This document shows, piece by piece, positions 33,889 to 43,444 of a stretch of 64,000 bases of DNA. Every line of letters starts with the position of its first letter. Position 1 is the stretch's first letter. The stretch is taken from positions 186,001-250,000 of the forward strand of contig NZ_JAAGOB010000002.1 of the NCBI RefSeq assembly GCF_010550695.1, given 5' to 3'. Made by a program: the position numbers and the translations under genes. The notes beneath the pieces were generated by a model. It saw only the letters and a program-made list of their open reading frames with translations. It searched no databases and was not told the DNA's origin. This DNA comes from Phytoactinopolyspora alkaliphila. GTDB lineage: Bacteria > Actinomycetota > Actinomycetes > Jiangellales > Jiangellaceae.

Positions 33889-34387
33889 TCACCCCCATAT
33901 CTCCAGGTCCGCGACGACGGCGAAGTGGTCGGAGGGATGTAAGCCGTCGACGATGTCGCGGACGACGTGTGCCCGCTGGACGCGGACCTGTCCTCCATTC
34001 CGAGGCGGCCGGAAGAACACGTAATCGATGCGGCGGTCGAGTTGTTTCACCGCTCCACGTGGCGCGAAGGGGACATCGAAGCTGAGGGTAATGCCAGCGG
34101 CTGAGCACCGCGACACCGAGATCGATGTCGCGGTAGTCCGGCGACTCCGGTTCAGCGGGGAGCGCCGGCAAGGACGGTCCGGCGAAGGCCGAGTACATCC
34201 CCAGGGATGCGGCTAGCGCTTCGGCCTGAGCCGACTCTCTGCTGGCCCATGATTCCTGAAGCCCGAGAATGTCCGGCTGCTGTGTCGCGATCGTCGATGC
34301 AATTCCCGCCTGGCGATCCCGCCACCGGTCGCCGAAACGCCACCAGACGTTCCATGTCATCAATCGCACAGTGCCAGGGCTCGTCAC
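33889..34387 (-). pseudogene. Broken endonuclease/exonuclease/phosphatase family gene
   Basis: The 5' part, from a GTG at 34387 behind GGAGGTG, reads VRLMTWNVWWRFGDRWRDRQ and PDILGLQESWASRESAQAEA up to LGVAVLSRWHYPQLR. Similarity then shifts to another frame that reads QLDRRIDYVFFRPPRNGG and ends HPSDHFAVVADLEIWG with the conserved SDH segment. Together the pieces make only about 165 codons, where the family usually has some 250-280. Both a frame change and loss of the middle are therefore implied. Convergent with the SQR-like gene. Confidence 0.8.
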
Positions 34388-34473
34388 GTCTCAACACCTC
34401 CAGCATGGGGAGTACCCGTGCGGGCATGGTTGGTGCACGCACGCACGCGCCGCTCGGCGCATGCGGAAGATCG

Positions 34474-35277
34474 TCACGTCTGCCAGCGTCGTGCGAGTCC
34501 CGGGAGTACACGCCCGAAACGCAGTTCGGGGAAGTGTGCCCCGGCACCGATCGTCTGTCCGTCTTCAAGCTCTCGCCAGAGACGTTCTCGCGTGCGGTCG
34601 GCCAGGGCCGGGTCGACGTCCCCCATGGAGTGCCAGGACGGCTCGTCGAGCTGGATGGGACAGGTGATCGCATCCCCCAGAAGGAGCACGCGCTCGTGCC
34701 CGGACGAGACAACGACACAGAGGTGCCCGGGGGTATGCCCTGGCGTGAGCAGCGCGGTGACCCCTGGCGCGATTGTGGTGTCCTGGTCGATCAGCTGGAC
34801 CCGCGATGCCTGCGCGGGAGCGCTGAATCCTTCCCGGATGTGCGCGGCCATGTGCCCGGCGCCCGCGACGAAGTGCCGCCAATCGGCGGTGCCGAGCCAG
34901 ATGCTCGCCCTGGAGAAGATCGGCTGGGAGCCGAGGTCGAAGAGCCAGCCGACATGGTCGCTGTGGAGGTGGGTGCAGACGACGTCTGTGACGTCGGCGG
35001 GGGCCAGACCAAGGGCACGTAGACCGGTGAGGAGCTGGCCACCGACCAGGTACATGCCGTGCGGCAGTTCCTGCAACTCGGGACCGAGGCCGGCATCGAT
35101 CAGGACGATCCGGTCCCGGGTTCGGACCAGGAAGGAGCCGATCGGCAACCAGGCGGCCCCATGGCGGTCGAAGAACTCCGGGCGCGTCGCCGATGGCAGG
35201 TGCTCGCCGAAGTACGCAGGACGAGCGACGAAGGTCCCGTCGGAAATCGGCAGCAGATCCAGTCCGCCGATCCGCAT
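34474..35277 (-). CDS. MBL-fold metallo-hydrolase
   Basis: 267-residue cytosolic metallo-beta-lactamase-fold enzyme. The HxHxDH metal motif is THLHSDHVGW. Further ligands lie in TPGHTPGHLCVV, LLLGDAITCP (the bridging Asp) and near the end in GAGAHFPELRFG. The overall layout is like lactonases and other small-molecule MBL hydrolases, but the substrate is unknown. It precedes the broken nuclease gene on the same strand by 87 bases, and repeat copy 2 lies just upstream. Confidence 0.87.
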   Translation of the reverse strand: MRIGGLDLLPISDGTFVARPAYFGEHLPSATRPEFFDRHGAAWLPIGSFLVRTRDRIVLIDAGLGPELQELPHGMYLVGGQLLTGLRALGLAPADVTDVVCTHLHSDHVGWLFDLGSQPIFSRASIWLGTADWRHFVAGAGHMAAHIREGFSAPAQASRVQLIDQDTTIAPGVTALLTPGHTPGHLCVVVSSGHERVLLLGDAITCPIQLDEPSWHSMGDVDPALADRTRERLWRELEDGQTIGAGAHFPELRFGRVLPGLARRWQT

Positions 35278-35328
35278 AGGTCACCCTCCTCCCGCCCTTC
35301 CGTATCACAGCTGAGCCTGGTGCAACCT

Positions 35329-35500
35329 GGATCAGATGACAATGACGGGTGCAAAGACACAGTTGGGTCACCTGATCCTTCCGCGTCCACGTTGTGAGAT
35401 CAGATCAGATGGCACAACCCTGCATCTACCGCGGCGTTCGGCGTCTGATCATCACTACTGGGGACGACCGGACGACACATCGACGATCAGGTGACCAAGG
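35329..35500. repeat. Dispersed structured repeat, copy 2
   Basis: About 172 bp aligning end to end with 15357-15527. The outer inverted repeat is GGTCACCTGATC near 35366-35377 with GATCAGGTGACC near 35485-35496. The inner stem GATCAGATG (35403-35411) pairs with CGTCTGATC (35442-35450), including one G-T pair. The 3' half (from about 35430) is the best conserved part. It sits between the MBL-fold gene and tRNA-Tyr and contains no plausible protein. Confidence 0.75.
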
Positions 35501-35601
35501 CGGGGTGGCGGGCGAGTTCCTTGGCTAAGTCGCTGCGACGCCTGAGGCGGCACCGCCAGAAGTCGACGTCCGGCCGGGCTGTTGTCACAGGAGCAAAACG
35601 C

Positions 35602-35638
35602 GAGCAGGGCATCCGTCGCGTTGACGAATGCCCTGCTC
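35602..35638 (-). terminator. Terminator of tRNA-Tyr
   Basis: Perfect 11-bp stem GAGCAGGGCAT/ATGCCCTGCTC (arms 35602-35612 and 35628-35638), 11 bases beyond the tRNA 3' end. On the transcribed strand it is followed by GCGTTTTGC. A normal stable-RNA terminator. Confidence 0.85.
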
Positions 35639-35648
35639 AACGACCCTG

Positions 35649-35730
35649 TGGCAGGTGTAGGATTCGAACCTACGAAGGCTGTGCCGGCTGATTTACAGTC
35701 AGCTCCCTTTGGCCGCTCGGGCAACCTGCC
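35649..35730 (-). tRNA. tRNA-Tyr (GTA)
   Basis: 82-base class II tRNA on the minus strand. Acceptor GGCAGGT/ACCTGCC, anticodon loop CTGTAAA (GTA), an extended variable arm, T-arm TAGGTTCGAATCCTA and discriminator A. CCA is not encoded. Confidence 0.96.
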
Positions 35731-35916
35731 GGGCTTTCCGGAGCAGTGCCCCGGACCGATGAGAGAATACCCCATAGAAGCAGGCACTCAGCAACTTGGA
35801 TCCATGGCGTGGCGACGCTCACACGCGTTGCCGGGCACTGGAGGGGCACCAGCAGCCGCCGGATATGTGCCCGGACATGGATCACACGATCATCACAAGG
35901 GACGAAGGAGCAACAG

Positions 35917-36411
35917 GTGGCTAGCGAGTCGTCGTTCGACGTGGTCAGCAAGGTCGATCGCCAGGAGGTGGACAACGCGCTCAACCAGGCGGTCAAGGAG
36001 ATCTCCCAGCGCTTCGACTTCCGCGGCACCGACGCGGCCATCACATGGTCAGGTGAGTACGGCATCGAGATGGAGGCGTCGGCGGAAGACCGGGTGAACG
36101 CGGTCCTCGACGTGTTCAAGGACAAACTGGTGAAGCGGAAGGTGTCCCTCAAGGCCCTGGACGTCGGAGAGCCGAGGCCGTCCGGGAAGCTGTTCAAGAT
36201 TTCCGCGACCCTTCAGGACGGGTTGAACCAGGAGCAGGCCAAGAAGATCACCAAAGCGATCCGTGACCACGGCCCCAAGGGTGTCAAAGCTCAGGTGCAG
36301 GGTGACGAGGTCCGGGTGTCGTCCAAGAAGAAGGACGATCTCCAAGAAGTGATGACCCTGCTTCGCGAGCAGGACTTCGACTTCGCCGTCCAGTTCACCA
36401 ACCGGCGCTGA
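35917..36411 (+). CDS. YajQ family nucleotide-binding protein
   Basis: 164 residues from a GTG preceded by [26 protein letters not shown] and the conserved [16 protein letters not shown] mark the family. Further signature stretches are [18 protein letters not shown] and [20 protein letters not shown]. YajQ proteins bind nucleotides or RNA, and some have been reported to bind c-di-GMP and act with transcription factors. The role in actinobacteria is unclear. Monocistronic, beside tRNA-Tyr. Confidence 0.95.
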   Translation: MASESSFDVVSKVDRQEVDNALNQAVKEISQRFDFRGTDAAITWSGEYGIEMEASAEDRVNAVLDVFKDKLVKRKVSLKALDVGEPRPSGKLFKISATLQDGLNQEQAKKITKAIRDHGPKGVKAQVQGDEVRVSSKKKDDLQEVMTLLREQDFDFAVQFTNRR

Positions 36412-36459
36412 AGCCCGGCCGGCGAACGCGGATCCTGGCGGATCACCGTCTGCGGGTGC

Positions 36460-38649
36460 TCAGGAGACACCTCGCAGGGTGAGGCTCTCCGCGTAGTGGC
36501 ATGCCGTGTGCCGGTTCGGGCCGGTGCTCCGGAGCTGAGGGACCTCGTCGTCGCAGTGGTTATCGCGCCGGTGCGGACAGCGCGTGTGAAACGGGCAGCC
36601 CGGCGGAGGATTCGCCGGATCCAGCACGTCGTCGGGCACGTCAGGTAGGTTCCGGCTGCCGCGCAGCCGTGGATCCGGCACCGGCACGGCACGCATCAGC
36701 GTCTCCGCGTAAGGATGGTGCGGCTGCCGGTAGAGGTCGGCCGTGGCCGCCGACTCCACCACCTTGCCCAGATACATCACCGTCACCCGGTCGCTGATGT
36801 GCTCCACCACCGACAGGTCGTGCGAGACGAAGAGGTAGGTGAGGTCGAACTCGGCTTGGAGATCGACCAGGAGATTGAGGATCTGTGCCCGTACGGACAC
36901 GTCGAGCGCGGACACCGCCTCGTCCGCGATGACCAGGCGGGGTTCGGTGATCAGAGCCCGGGCGATGTTGATGCGCTGGCGCTCACCGCCGGAGAAGGCG
37001 TGCGGATACCGTCGGATGTACTCGGGCCGCAGGCCCACCCGGCTCAGCATCTCCGCCACCCGGTCCTCCCGCTCCGAACCCTCCGCGATCCGGTTCGCCC
37101 GCAACGGCTCACCGATGATCTGGCCCAGCGTCATCCGGGGATTCAGCGAGGAGTGCGGGTCCTGGAAGATGACCCGGATCTGCCGCCGGTAGCGCTGCAG
37201 GTCCCGGGATCGCAGACCGGCGAGGTCGACGCTCTCGCCGTCGGTGCCCCGGTAGTGGATCTGGCCGGCGGTCGGCGTGAGGATGCGGGCGATGCAGCGG
37301 CCGAGCGTGGTCTTTCCGCACCCGGACTCACCCACCAGACCGAGAGTCTCGCCCGCGTTGATCTTCAGGTCGACGGCGTCCACGGCACGGACGTAACCCC
37401 GGGTTCGCTGAAGTAGCCCCGACTTCACGGGGAAGTGCATGGTCAGGCCCTGGACGTCGAGGATCGGCGCATCGGCGCGCGGCGATGGGCGCTTCGCTTG
37501 CGGCTCCTCCACGGTGGCCACACTCATCACCGGCGGCTTCGGGCTGGTGTCACGCAGTTCACCCGACTGGTCGTACAGGTGACACAGCGCTCGATGCCCT
37601 TCCCCGCCGAACTGGATCAGTGGCGGCTCGGTGGATTCACACGTCCCGGGGATCGCGGAGTCGCAGCGCGTGTGGAACGGGCAGCCGGAGGGCCGGTTCT
37701 GCGGATGCGGGACCATGCCGCGGATGGCCGTCAGGCGACCCCGGCCGGCCCCGCTGGACGAGCGCATCGTGGGGATCGAACGCAACAACGACTGTGTGTA
37801 CGGGTGTTTCGGGTTGGAGAAGATCTCGTCGACGGAGCCGTGCTCGGCCACCTTGCCGAGATACATCACGGTCACGTCGTCGGCGATCTCGGCCACCACA
37901 CCAAGATCGTGGGTGATGAAGACGATCGCCATCCCGTTCTGATCCTGTAGGTTCTTCAGCAGTTCGATGATCCGGGCCTGCGTCGTCACGTCGAGCGCCG
38001 TGGTGGGCTCGTCGGCGATGAGCAACGCCGGATCGCACGACAGCGCGATGGCGATCACCACTCGCTGGCACATCCCGCCGGACATCTGGAACGAGTAACT
38101 GTCGAAGATCCGCTCCGGCCGCGGCAGTCCCACCCAGCGGAGCAGGTCGATCCCCTTCTCCCGCGCCTGCTCCCTGGTGAGCCCCTGGTGCAGGCGCAGT
38201 GTCTCCGCCAGCTGGTCACCCACGGTGTACATCGGCGAGAGCGACGCCATCGGCTCCTGGAACACCATGCCGATCTCGCCGCCGCGGATCCGGCGGATCT
38301 CCTCGCCTGCCGGATCGAGTCGCGCGAGATCCGTCGCCGGCCCGGTGCCCGGCCGCCACCGGACCTCCCCACCGACGATTCGGCCGGGGCGGTCGACGAG
38401 CTGCAGCACCGAACGTGCGGTAATGGACTTCCCACACCCCGACTCACCCACCACACATATGGTCTTGCCCCGCGGCACAGTCAAGTCCATGCCGTCGACC
38501 GCCTTGACCACGCCCTCATTGGTGAAGAAGTGCGTGCGCAGGCCGTCTATCCGCAGGAGAGGCTCGTCGTCCTGCCGCCGCGTGGACCCGCCCGCAGGCA
38601 TGACACTCGGCGCCTGAGTGGGAATGGCGTGCATCGATGCTCCCTCCAT
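36460..38649 (-). CDS. ABC transporter ATP-binding protein, fused OppD-OppF type
   Basis: 729 residues with two complete nucleotide-binding domains in one chain. The first has Walker A GESGCGKS at 68-75, signature [12 protein letters not shown] and Walker [13 protein letters not shown]. The second has Walker A GESGCGKT at about 440, signature [12 protein letters not shown] and Walker [13 protein letters not shown]. Each ends with the oligopeptide-type Cys-rich tail (GCPFHTRC). It powers the two permeases encoded upstream; the receptor is in the divergent arm. Last gene of the EEP-permease-permease-ATPase unit. Confidence 0.95.
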   Translation of the reverse strand: MEGASMHAIPTQAPSVMPAGGSTRRQDDEPLLRIDGLRTHFFTNEGVVKAVDGMDLTVPRGKTICVVGESGCGKSITARSVLQLVDRPGRIVGGEVRWRPGTGPATDLARLDPAGEEIRRIRGGEIGMVFQEPMASLSPMYTVGDQLAETLRLHQGLTREQAREKGIDLLRWVGLPRPERIFDSYSFQMSGGMCQRVVIAIALSCDPALLIADEPTTALDVTTQARIIELLKNLQDQNGMAIVFITHDLGVVAEIADDVTVMYLGKVAEHGSVDEIFSNPKHPYTQSLLRSIPTMRSSSGAGRGRLTAIRGMVPHPQNRPSGCPFHTRCDSAIPGTCESTEPPLIQFGGEGHRALCHLYDQSGELRDTSPKPPVMSVATVEEPQAKRPSPRADAPILDVQGLTMHFPVKSGLLQRTRGYVRAVDAVDLKINAGETLGLVGESGCGKTTLGRCIARILTPTAGQIHYRGTDGESVDLAGLRSRDLQRYRRQIRVIFQDPHSSLNPRMTLGQIIGEPLRANRIAEGSEREDRVAEMLSRVGLRPEYIRRYPHAFSGGERQRINIARALITEPRLVIADEAVSALDVSVRAQILNLLVDLQAEFDLTYLFVSHDLSVVEHISDRVTVMYLGKVVESAATADLYRQPHHPYAETLMRAVPVPDPRLRGSRNLPDVPDDVLDPANPPPGCPFHTRCPHRRDNHCDDEVPQLRSTGPNRHTACHYAESLTLRGVS

Positions 38650-38652
38650 GTC

Positions 38653-39825
38653 CTAGTGCTTGTACGGGTCGGCCGCGTCGCGCAGGCCGTCGCCGAAGAA
38701 GTTGAGCGAGAGGACCGCCACGATGACGGCCAGGCCGGGCAGCATCATCCACGGCGCCGTCTCGATCACCCGGATGCTCTGCGCCTCCTCCAGCAGCACA
38801 CCCCAGCTCACGGTGGGCGACTGGAGACCGAGGCCGATGAAGGACAGGGCCGTCTCGGCGAGGATCATCGCCGGTATCGCCAGCGACATGTTCGCGACGA
38901 TGTGGCTGGTGAACGACGGCAGCACGTGACGGAAGATGATCCGCGGCCGGCTCACGCCGTCGACGGTCGCGGCCATCACGAACTCCTCGCCGCGTACCGC
39001 GAAGAACTTCCCGCGGACCTCACGCCCCAGCGCGGCCCAGCTGATCAGGGAGAGGATCACCGTCAGTGCGAAGTATCGCTGCAACGGACCCCAATGCTGG
39101 GGTATCGCCGCCATGAGCCCCATCCACAATGGGATGGTGGGTATGGAGACCACGAATTCGATCACCCGCTGGATCACGTTGTCGATCCAGCCGCCGAAAT
39201 ACCCGGACATGCCGCCCAGGGTGATCCCGAGCAGGAAGCTCAGCACCACGCCGACCAGACCGATCGACATCGACACCGCCGTGCCGTGAATGATCCGGGA
39301 GAGCATGTCATGCCCCAGCGCGTCGGCGCCGAGCAGATACATGGGCGGCCCGGCGGCGTCTTTCGGGCCGATCAGGTGCCGGTCCCAGGTGAACAAGCCG
39401 AGGAGGCGATACTCGTCACCTTTCACGAACAGGCCGACGGGCACCTTCTGGCTCTCGTCGATCTCCCAGCTCAGCCCAAGCGTCTCCGGGTCCTGCTCGG
39501 AGGTGTAGCCATGCACGTACAGTCCCCACTCGCCGTCGTCGACGACATGCAAGCGTTGCGGGGGCGCGTACGCGTACTCGGAATCGAAGTAGGAGTTCGA
39601 GTATGGAGCGAGAAACCCGGCCAGGACCGCCACGAGGTAGATCACCACGGTGACGACGCCGCCGGCCAGCGCGAGCCGGTGCCGCTTGAAGCTCCACCAC
39701 ACGAGCTTCCATTGCGGCGCGACGGCTATCTCCCGCTCCGGCACGGGTTCAGCCGGGCTTCCGGCTTCGATCGTCCCCTCGGGCCGGTCGTCCACCGGAC
39801 CGGGCTCGCCTGCGATCCACGTCAT
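38653..39825 (-). CDS. ABC transporter permease, OppC/DppC type
   Basis: 390 residues from the ATG at 39825. The open frame runs much further upstream, but that part overlaps the OppB gene. The first transmembrane helix is at about 45-70. A long extracytoplasmic insert of roughly 90 residues follows (VVDDGEWGLYVHGYTSEQDP and onward), then five helices and the EAA-loop (ALGREVRGKFFAVRGEEFVM). Such inserts are seen in family-5 importers that are often sugar-linked rather than for plain peptides. It overlaps or touches neither neighbour (3-base gap to the ATPase gene). Confidence 0.93.
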   Translation of the reverse strand: MTWIAGEPGPVDDRPEGTIEAGSPAEPVPEREIAVAPQWKLVWWSFKRHRLALAGGVVTVVIYLVAVLAGFLAPYSNSYFDSEYAYAPPQRLHVVDDGEWGLYVHGYTSEQDPETLGLSWEIDESQKVPVGLFVKGDEYRLLGLFTWDRHLIGPKDAAGPPMYLLGADALGHDMLSRIIHGTAVSMSIGLVGVVLSFLLGITLGGMSGYFGGWIDNVIQRVIEFVVSIPTIPLWMGLMAAIPQHWGPLQRYFALTVILSLISWAALGREVRGKFFAVRGEEFVMAATVDGVSRPRIIFRHVLPSFTSHIVANMSLAIPAMILAETALSFIGLGLQSPTVSWGVLLEEAQSIRVIETAPWMMLPGLAVIVAVLSLNFFGDGLRDAADPYKH

Positions 39826-39839
39826 GGTGTCAGCGCTCC

Positions 39840-40835
39840 TTACTGTCCGTACCGCAGCCGCACGCGGGGATCCAGCCATCCGAGCAACAAATCGGAGATC
39901 AGCGTGCCGATGACCACCAGGACGGCACTGATGAGAATCAGGGAGCCGGCGAGGTACATGTCCTGCGCCATCAGCGCACGCAGCAACAGCGGACCCGTCG
40001 TGTCCAGGTTGAGAACACGGGAGACGATGGCGTCGGCTCCGATCAACGACGCCAAGATCCATCCGATCGTCGAGAAGAACGGGTTGAGCGCCACGCGGAG
40101 TGGATACTTCACGGTCAGCCGCCGCTCCGGCAGCCCGCGAGCCCGCGCCGCCACGACGTACGGCTTGCGTAGCTCGTCGAGAAGGTTGTTCCGCAGGATC
40201 CTGATCAAACCCGCCGTGCCTGCGGTGCCCCAGACCACCACCGGCACCCAGAGATGTCCGAGGACATCGAGAAGCTTGCCGAGGTTCCAGGCGGCTCCCG
40301 CGTACTCGGGCGACACGATCCCACCGGGGCTCTGGCCGAAGTAACGCAACCCGACCCACATCAACACCAGAGCGATCATGAAGTTCGGCACGGCAAGCCC
40401 GATGAACCCGATCATGGTGAAGGCGTAATCGCCGATCGAGCGCTGGCGCAGCGCGGAGTAGACCCCGATGGGGAACGCCACGAGCCAGATGAACAGGATC
40501 GTGCAGATCGACAACGCCACCGTCAGTGCTAGCCGGTCACCCAGCAGGCCCGACACCGGCCGGTTCCACTCGAATGAATGTCCGAAGTCCAGGTGGAAGA
40601 CGATGTTGCTGATCCATGCGTAGTACTGGACGAAGAACGACTCGCCGAGGCCGTAGCGCTCGCGCAGCGCAGCTAGCTGCGCCGAGTCGACCTCGCCTCC
40701 CTCGACCTCCAGCTGGGCGACGACCGTTGTGAGGTAGTCGCCCGGAGGAAGCTGAATGATGGCGAACGAGAGAACAGAGATCACGAACAACGTCGGAATC
40801 ATCACCAGGACGCGACGCGCGATGTATCCCAGCAC
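39840..40835 (-). CDS. ABC transporter permease, OppB/DppB type
   Basis: 331 residues. Starts MLGYIARRVLVMIPTLFVIS, the usual OppB opening, with six transmembrane helices and the EAA-type loop (ILRNNLLDELRKPYVVAARA). The extracytoplasmic domain between helices 1 and 2 contains the family's RYGLGESFFVQYYAWISN. It follows the secreted phosphodiesterase gene by 81 bases and precedes OppC by 14. Confidence 0.94.
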   Translation of the reverse strand: MLGYIARRVLVMIPTLFVISVLSFAIIQLPPGDYLTTVVAQLEVEGGEVDSAQLAALRERYGLGESFFVQYYAWISNIVFHLDFGHSFEWNRPVSGLLGDRLALTVALSICTILFIWLVAFPIGVYSALRQRSIGDYAFTMIGFIGLAVPNFMIALVLMWVGLRYFGQSPGGIVSPEYAGAAWNLGKLLDVLGHLWVPVVVWGTAGTAGLIRILRNNLLDELRKPYVVAARARGLPERRLTVKYPLRVALNPFFSTIGWILASLIGADAIVSRVLNLDTTGPLLLRALMAQDMYLAGSLILISAVLVVIGTLISDLLLGWLDPRVRLRYGQ

Positions 40836-40916
40836 TCGTGCACTCTCCCTTCTCTGCGGCGCATTGGGGCGCGTCTCCAGCCGCGCCGGTTCTGGGCTGA
40901 GCCCAGGCGGAGCGCA

Positions 40917-43343
40917 TCACGGCCCATCGCGGCCATCTACCGGCCGGAATCGGATCGCGTCTGCGCGGTGGTAGCCGGACCCGACGGTGAGCGTCACATC
41001 ACCGTCCGTACCGGCTTCGAACGCCCAGCGCCCCAGGACTGTCCAGGTCCCCATGCCTTCCACCGGGTCAATGGTCACCTCGGCGGGCGCACCCGAGCCG
41101 TTGATCGTGTACCGGGCCGACCTGGTGGTCGTGGGATGGTCGGGCCACCAGATGGCGACCTCGTAGTCGCCGTCTGCTGGCAGCTCCGGCGTCCAGGTCG
41201 CCGTCGATCCGCTGACATTGCTGTACCGGGTGGGAGAACCGTCGTGCCCGGACAGGTTGCTCGACGTCCAGGAGCCGGACTCGTGGTACAGGGGCATGCA
41301 GTCCGACCCGAGCGTCTGGGTCGTCACGACGACGTCCTGGGTACCTTCTGTCCGGTGCCGGCCGCGGGCTGGCGCATGCGGCGGCGGACCGGTACGCCGA
41401 GCCTCGTAGGGAACGAGCTCGACCGCAGAGGACAGATCGCCGCCGCTGCTGTGCTCGACCGTCAGGCGCAGGTATCGTGCGGTCACGCCGGCGAGGTCCA
41501 CATCCTTGGGAAACCGGGTCCGGTCCCACTCCACGACGGCGACATCGGTGAAGGACGAGCCGTCGTGGCTGGCCTGGAGCGTCGCCCGCAGGATCGTGCC
41601 GATCGAGCTGTCGAACCGGGGCTGATAACGCAGCGCGGAGAGGTTACGGACCCGCTGCATGTCGATGGTGATCTCGTGCGGCAGGTCGGTCACCGGATCG
41701 GTGTCGGAGTGCCAGTGCGTGCGCAGATCTCCGTCGACCGCACGCCCGGCGCCGCGGAACTCGTCCTCGGTCGACGCGACGGCGGTCAGATCATGAGCCG
41801 GAATCCGCGCACCGTCCGGCTCGCCGGGCCACTCGGCGTCAGCGTCGACCGGCACCTCGGCAAGCGGCTGCCGACCGGGGTCCTGACCCTCACCTGTCCC
41901 TCGGATCAGCACATCGGTCAGCACCGCGGCGTGGTCGGAATAGAACGGGAAGCGGTCGTCGAGGTCTGTCCCGCGATGCTCCGGCAGTCGCTCGGTCCGG
42001 ATCGCGGAGCCCAGCACCCGGACGTCGTCACCCCGGGTGAGCACGTAGTCGATCCGGCCGGGCACGACGATCTGGCCTCGGGCCGGGTCCATGGTGGATC
42101 CCGGGTACCGCGCGGCGTCCGGGTACGTCCACCGATACGTGTCGGTGAATCCGGCCTCGGTGAACATGCGGGTCACCGGCCAGTCCAGAACCAGGCCGCC
42201 GTGTCCGGGTGCACCGGCGAAGCGTTCGGACCAATCCTGGTGGGACAGGGTGTTGAAGTCGCCTCCGATGATGACCGGCGCGCCGTCGTCCCCGGTGTAC
42301 TCCCGCAACCGTTCTTCGAGAATGGTTCCGGCCTGGCCGAGCCGGGTGCGCTCGTCGGTGGCGAGGATCTCCTCGTCGGAGTTCGACCGGCATAGTCCGA
42401 GGAACTCCTCGGCGGCCGCGTTGTTGGTATACACGCGAGCGTTGTCGAGGTGGTGCAGCCACGTGGTGAATGCGTGCACGTGTCCGCCGGTGGGCAGACC
42501 GAGGCGGGCGCCGCCGAAATGGAACGACGTCACGCCGCCGCCGGACACGCGGTCGTAGATCTCCTCGACAGGAAGCCAGGTGTACAGCCACAGGTTGTCG
42601 CGATCCGGGTCTTGACCGGGCTCCCGGGTGACCTGGACACCGGTGAACTCGCGCCCGTCGGTGCGGTCCTGGTTCAGCGCCTGCTCCACCCGTTCGCCGG
42701 CGCCGTAGGTCTCCACCAGGAACAGGACGTCTGGGTCTTCGTGCCGGACGAACTCGAGCAGTTCGTCAAGGTTGCGCTCCCCCATGCCAGCGCCGTGCGC
42801 CGGGTCCAGGGTCCCACCGAGCCAGATGTTGAACGCCATCACCCGCAGCGCCGTGCCCACCTCGTTCGCGGGCGTCGCTCCAAGGGTGAGGTCGATCGCG
42901 AACTCCGCTGGTGAGCTGTCCGCGAGCAGCTCGAACTCCCGGCTGGTGGAGCGTCCGTCAGCGGAGTACCGCAGCCCGCGTTCGACGGCCTCGCCGTCCA
43001 GCGAGACCGTGATTGTCGCCTCGTGGCGCACGGCCTCACGCATCGGCCAGGAGGCGTCAACGTGGCAGGCGCCCGTGATGTCGTCCACCGGGACGGTCAC
43101 CGGGACACGCTCGGTATCGGTGAACTCGGCGGCCGCGAGCCGCTGATCGTCACAGACCAGCTCGACGAGCACCGGGCCGTCCTCGGCAGCCAGGTCCGGT
43201 GGCGTCGTCAGCGTGAAGGTCACCATGCCGCTGGGGGCCTCGGATGGAGCCACGTTGCCATAGGCAGCGGAGCCCTTCGGGAGCACAGCGACGCTCGCCA
43301 TGACAGCGGTCGCCACGAGAAGTGCTCCAAGCATGTAATGCAT
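40917..43343 (-). CDS. Secreted endonuclease/exonuclease/phosphatase-fold enzyme with discoidin-like and golvesin-like domains
   Basis: About 808 residues from the ATG at 43343. A start at 43373 is also open but would lie upstream of the predicted transcription start. A signal peptide (MHYMLGALLVATAVMASVAV) is followed by a small beta-rich N-domain. A complete EEP catalytic domain follows (VMAFNIWLGGTL, DVLFLVETYGAG, IIGGDFNTLSHQDW, PGRIDYVLTR, FPFYSDHAAVLTDV). An F5/8 type C-like domain comes next (DEFRGAGRAVDGDLRTHWHS to ARYLRLTVEH). A golvesin/xanthan-lyase-like C-terminal domain ends it (DYEVAIWWPDHPTTTRSARY). It is the first gene of the importer operon, so its product is probably taken up. 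Substrate unknown. Confidence 0.88.
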   Translation of the reverse strand: MHYMLGALLVATAVMASVAVLPKGSAAYGNVAPSEAPSGMVTFTLTTPPDLAAEDGPVLVELVCDDQRLAAAEFTDTERVPVTVPVDDITGACHVDASWPMREAVRHEATITVSLDGEAVERGLRYSADGRSTSREFELLADSSPAEFAIDLTLGATPANEVGTALRVMAFNIWLGGTLDPAHGAGMGERNLDELLEFVRHEDPDVLFLVETYGAGERVEQALNQDRTDGREFTGVQVTREPGQDPDRDNLWLYTWLPVEEIYDRVSGGGVTSFHFGGARLGLPTGGHVHAFTTWLHHLDNARVYTNNAAAEEFLGLCRSNSDEEILATDERTRLGQAGTILEERLREYTGDDGAPVIIGGDFNTLSHQDWSERFAGAPGHGGLVLDWPVTRMFTEAGFTDTYRWTYPDAARYPGSTMDPARGQIVVPGRIDYVLTRGDDVRVLGSAIRTERLPEHRGTDLDDRFPFYSDHAAVLTDVLIRGTGEGQDPGRQPLAEVPVDADAEWPGEPDGARIPAHDLTAVASTEDEFRGAGRAVDGDLRTHWHSDTDPVTDLPHEITIDMQRVRNLSALRYQPRFDSSIGTILRATLQASHDGSSFTDVAVVEWDRTRFPKDVDLAGVTARYLRLTVEHSSGGDLSSAVELVPYEARRTGPPPHAPARGRHRTEGTQDVVVTTQTLGSDCMPLYHESGSWTSSNLSGHDGSPTRYSNVSGSTATWTPELPADGDYEVAIWWPDHPTTTRSARYTINGSGAPAEVTIDPVEGMGTWTVLGRWAFEAGTDGDVTLTVGSGYHRADAIRFRPVDGRDGP

Positions 43344-43352
43344 CTTGACGCC

Positions 43353-43408
43353 TTGACTATGCGTTGTGTGCATGCTGTGATCTCAACATGCACACAGTCC
43401 ACAGTCAA
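43353..43408. promoter_or_regulatory. Overlapping divergent promoters inside a long inverted repeat
   Basis: Arms 43353-43374 and 43387-43408 are inverted repeats (18 of 22 positions). Each begins with TTGACT, which on its own strand acts as a -35. After a 17-base spacer come TGTGAT (43376-43381, plus strand) and TGAGAT (minus strand, 43385-43380), so the two -10 boxes overlap. TGTGTGCATG/CATGCACACA is the perfect core of the repeat and a likely operator, perhaps for the IclR protein of the locus. Confidence 0.7.
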
Positions 43409-43444
43409 GGGTCGATTTATTAGCGTTCGAAGAGGAGGACACTC

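Noticed and set aside
35329-35730. Repeat copy 2 beside tRNA-Tyr as an attachment site of an integrated element
   Set aside because: The other copy at 15.4 kb is not next to a tRNA, there is no duplicate of the tRNA 3' end, and no integrase is in the window.
38653-40359. A 568-residue permease starting at 40359
   Set aside because: The upstream part lies in a shifted frame over the OppB gene. The family N-terminus begins shortly after the ATG at 39825.
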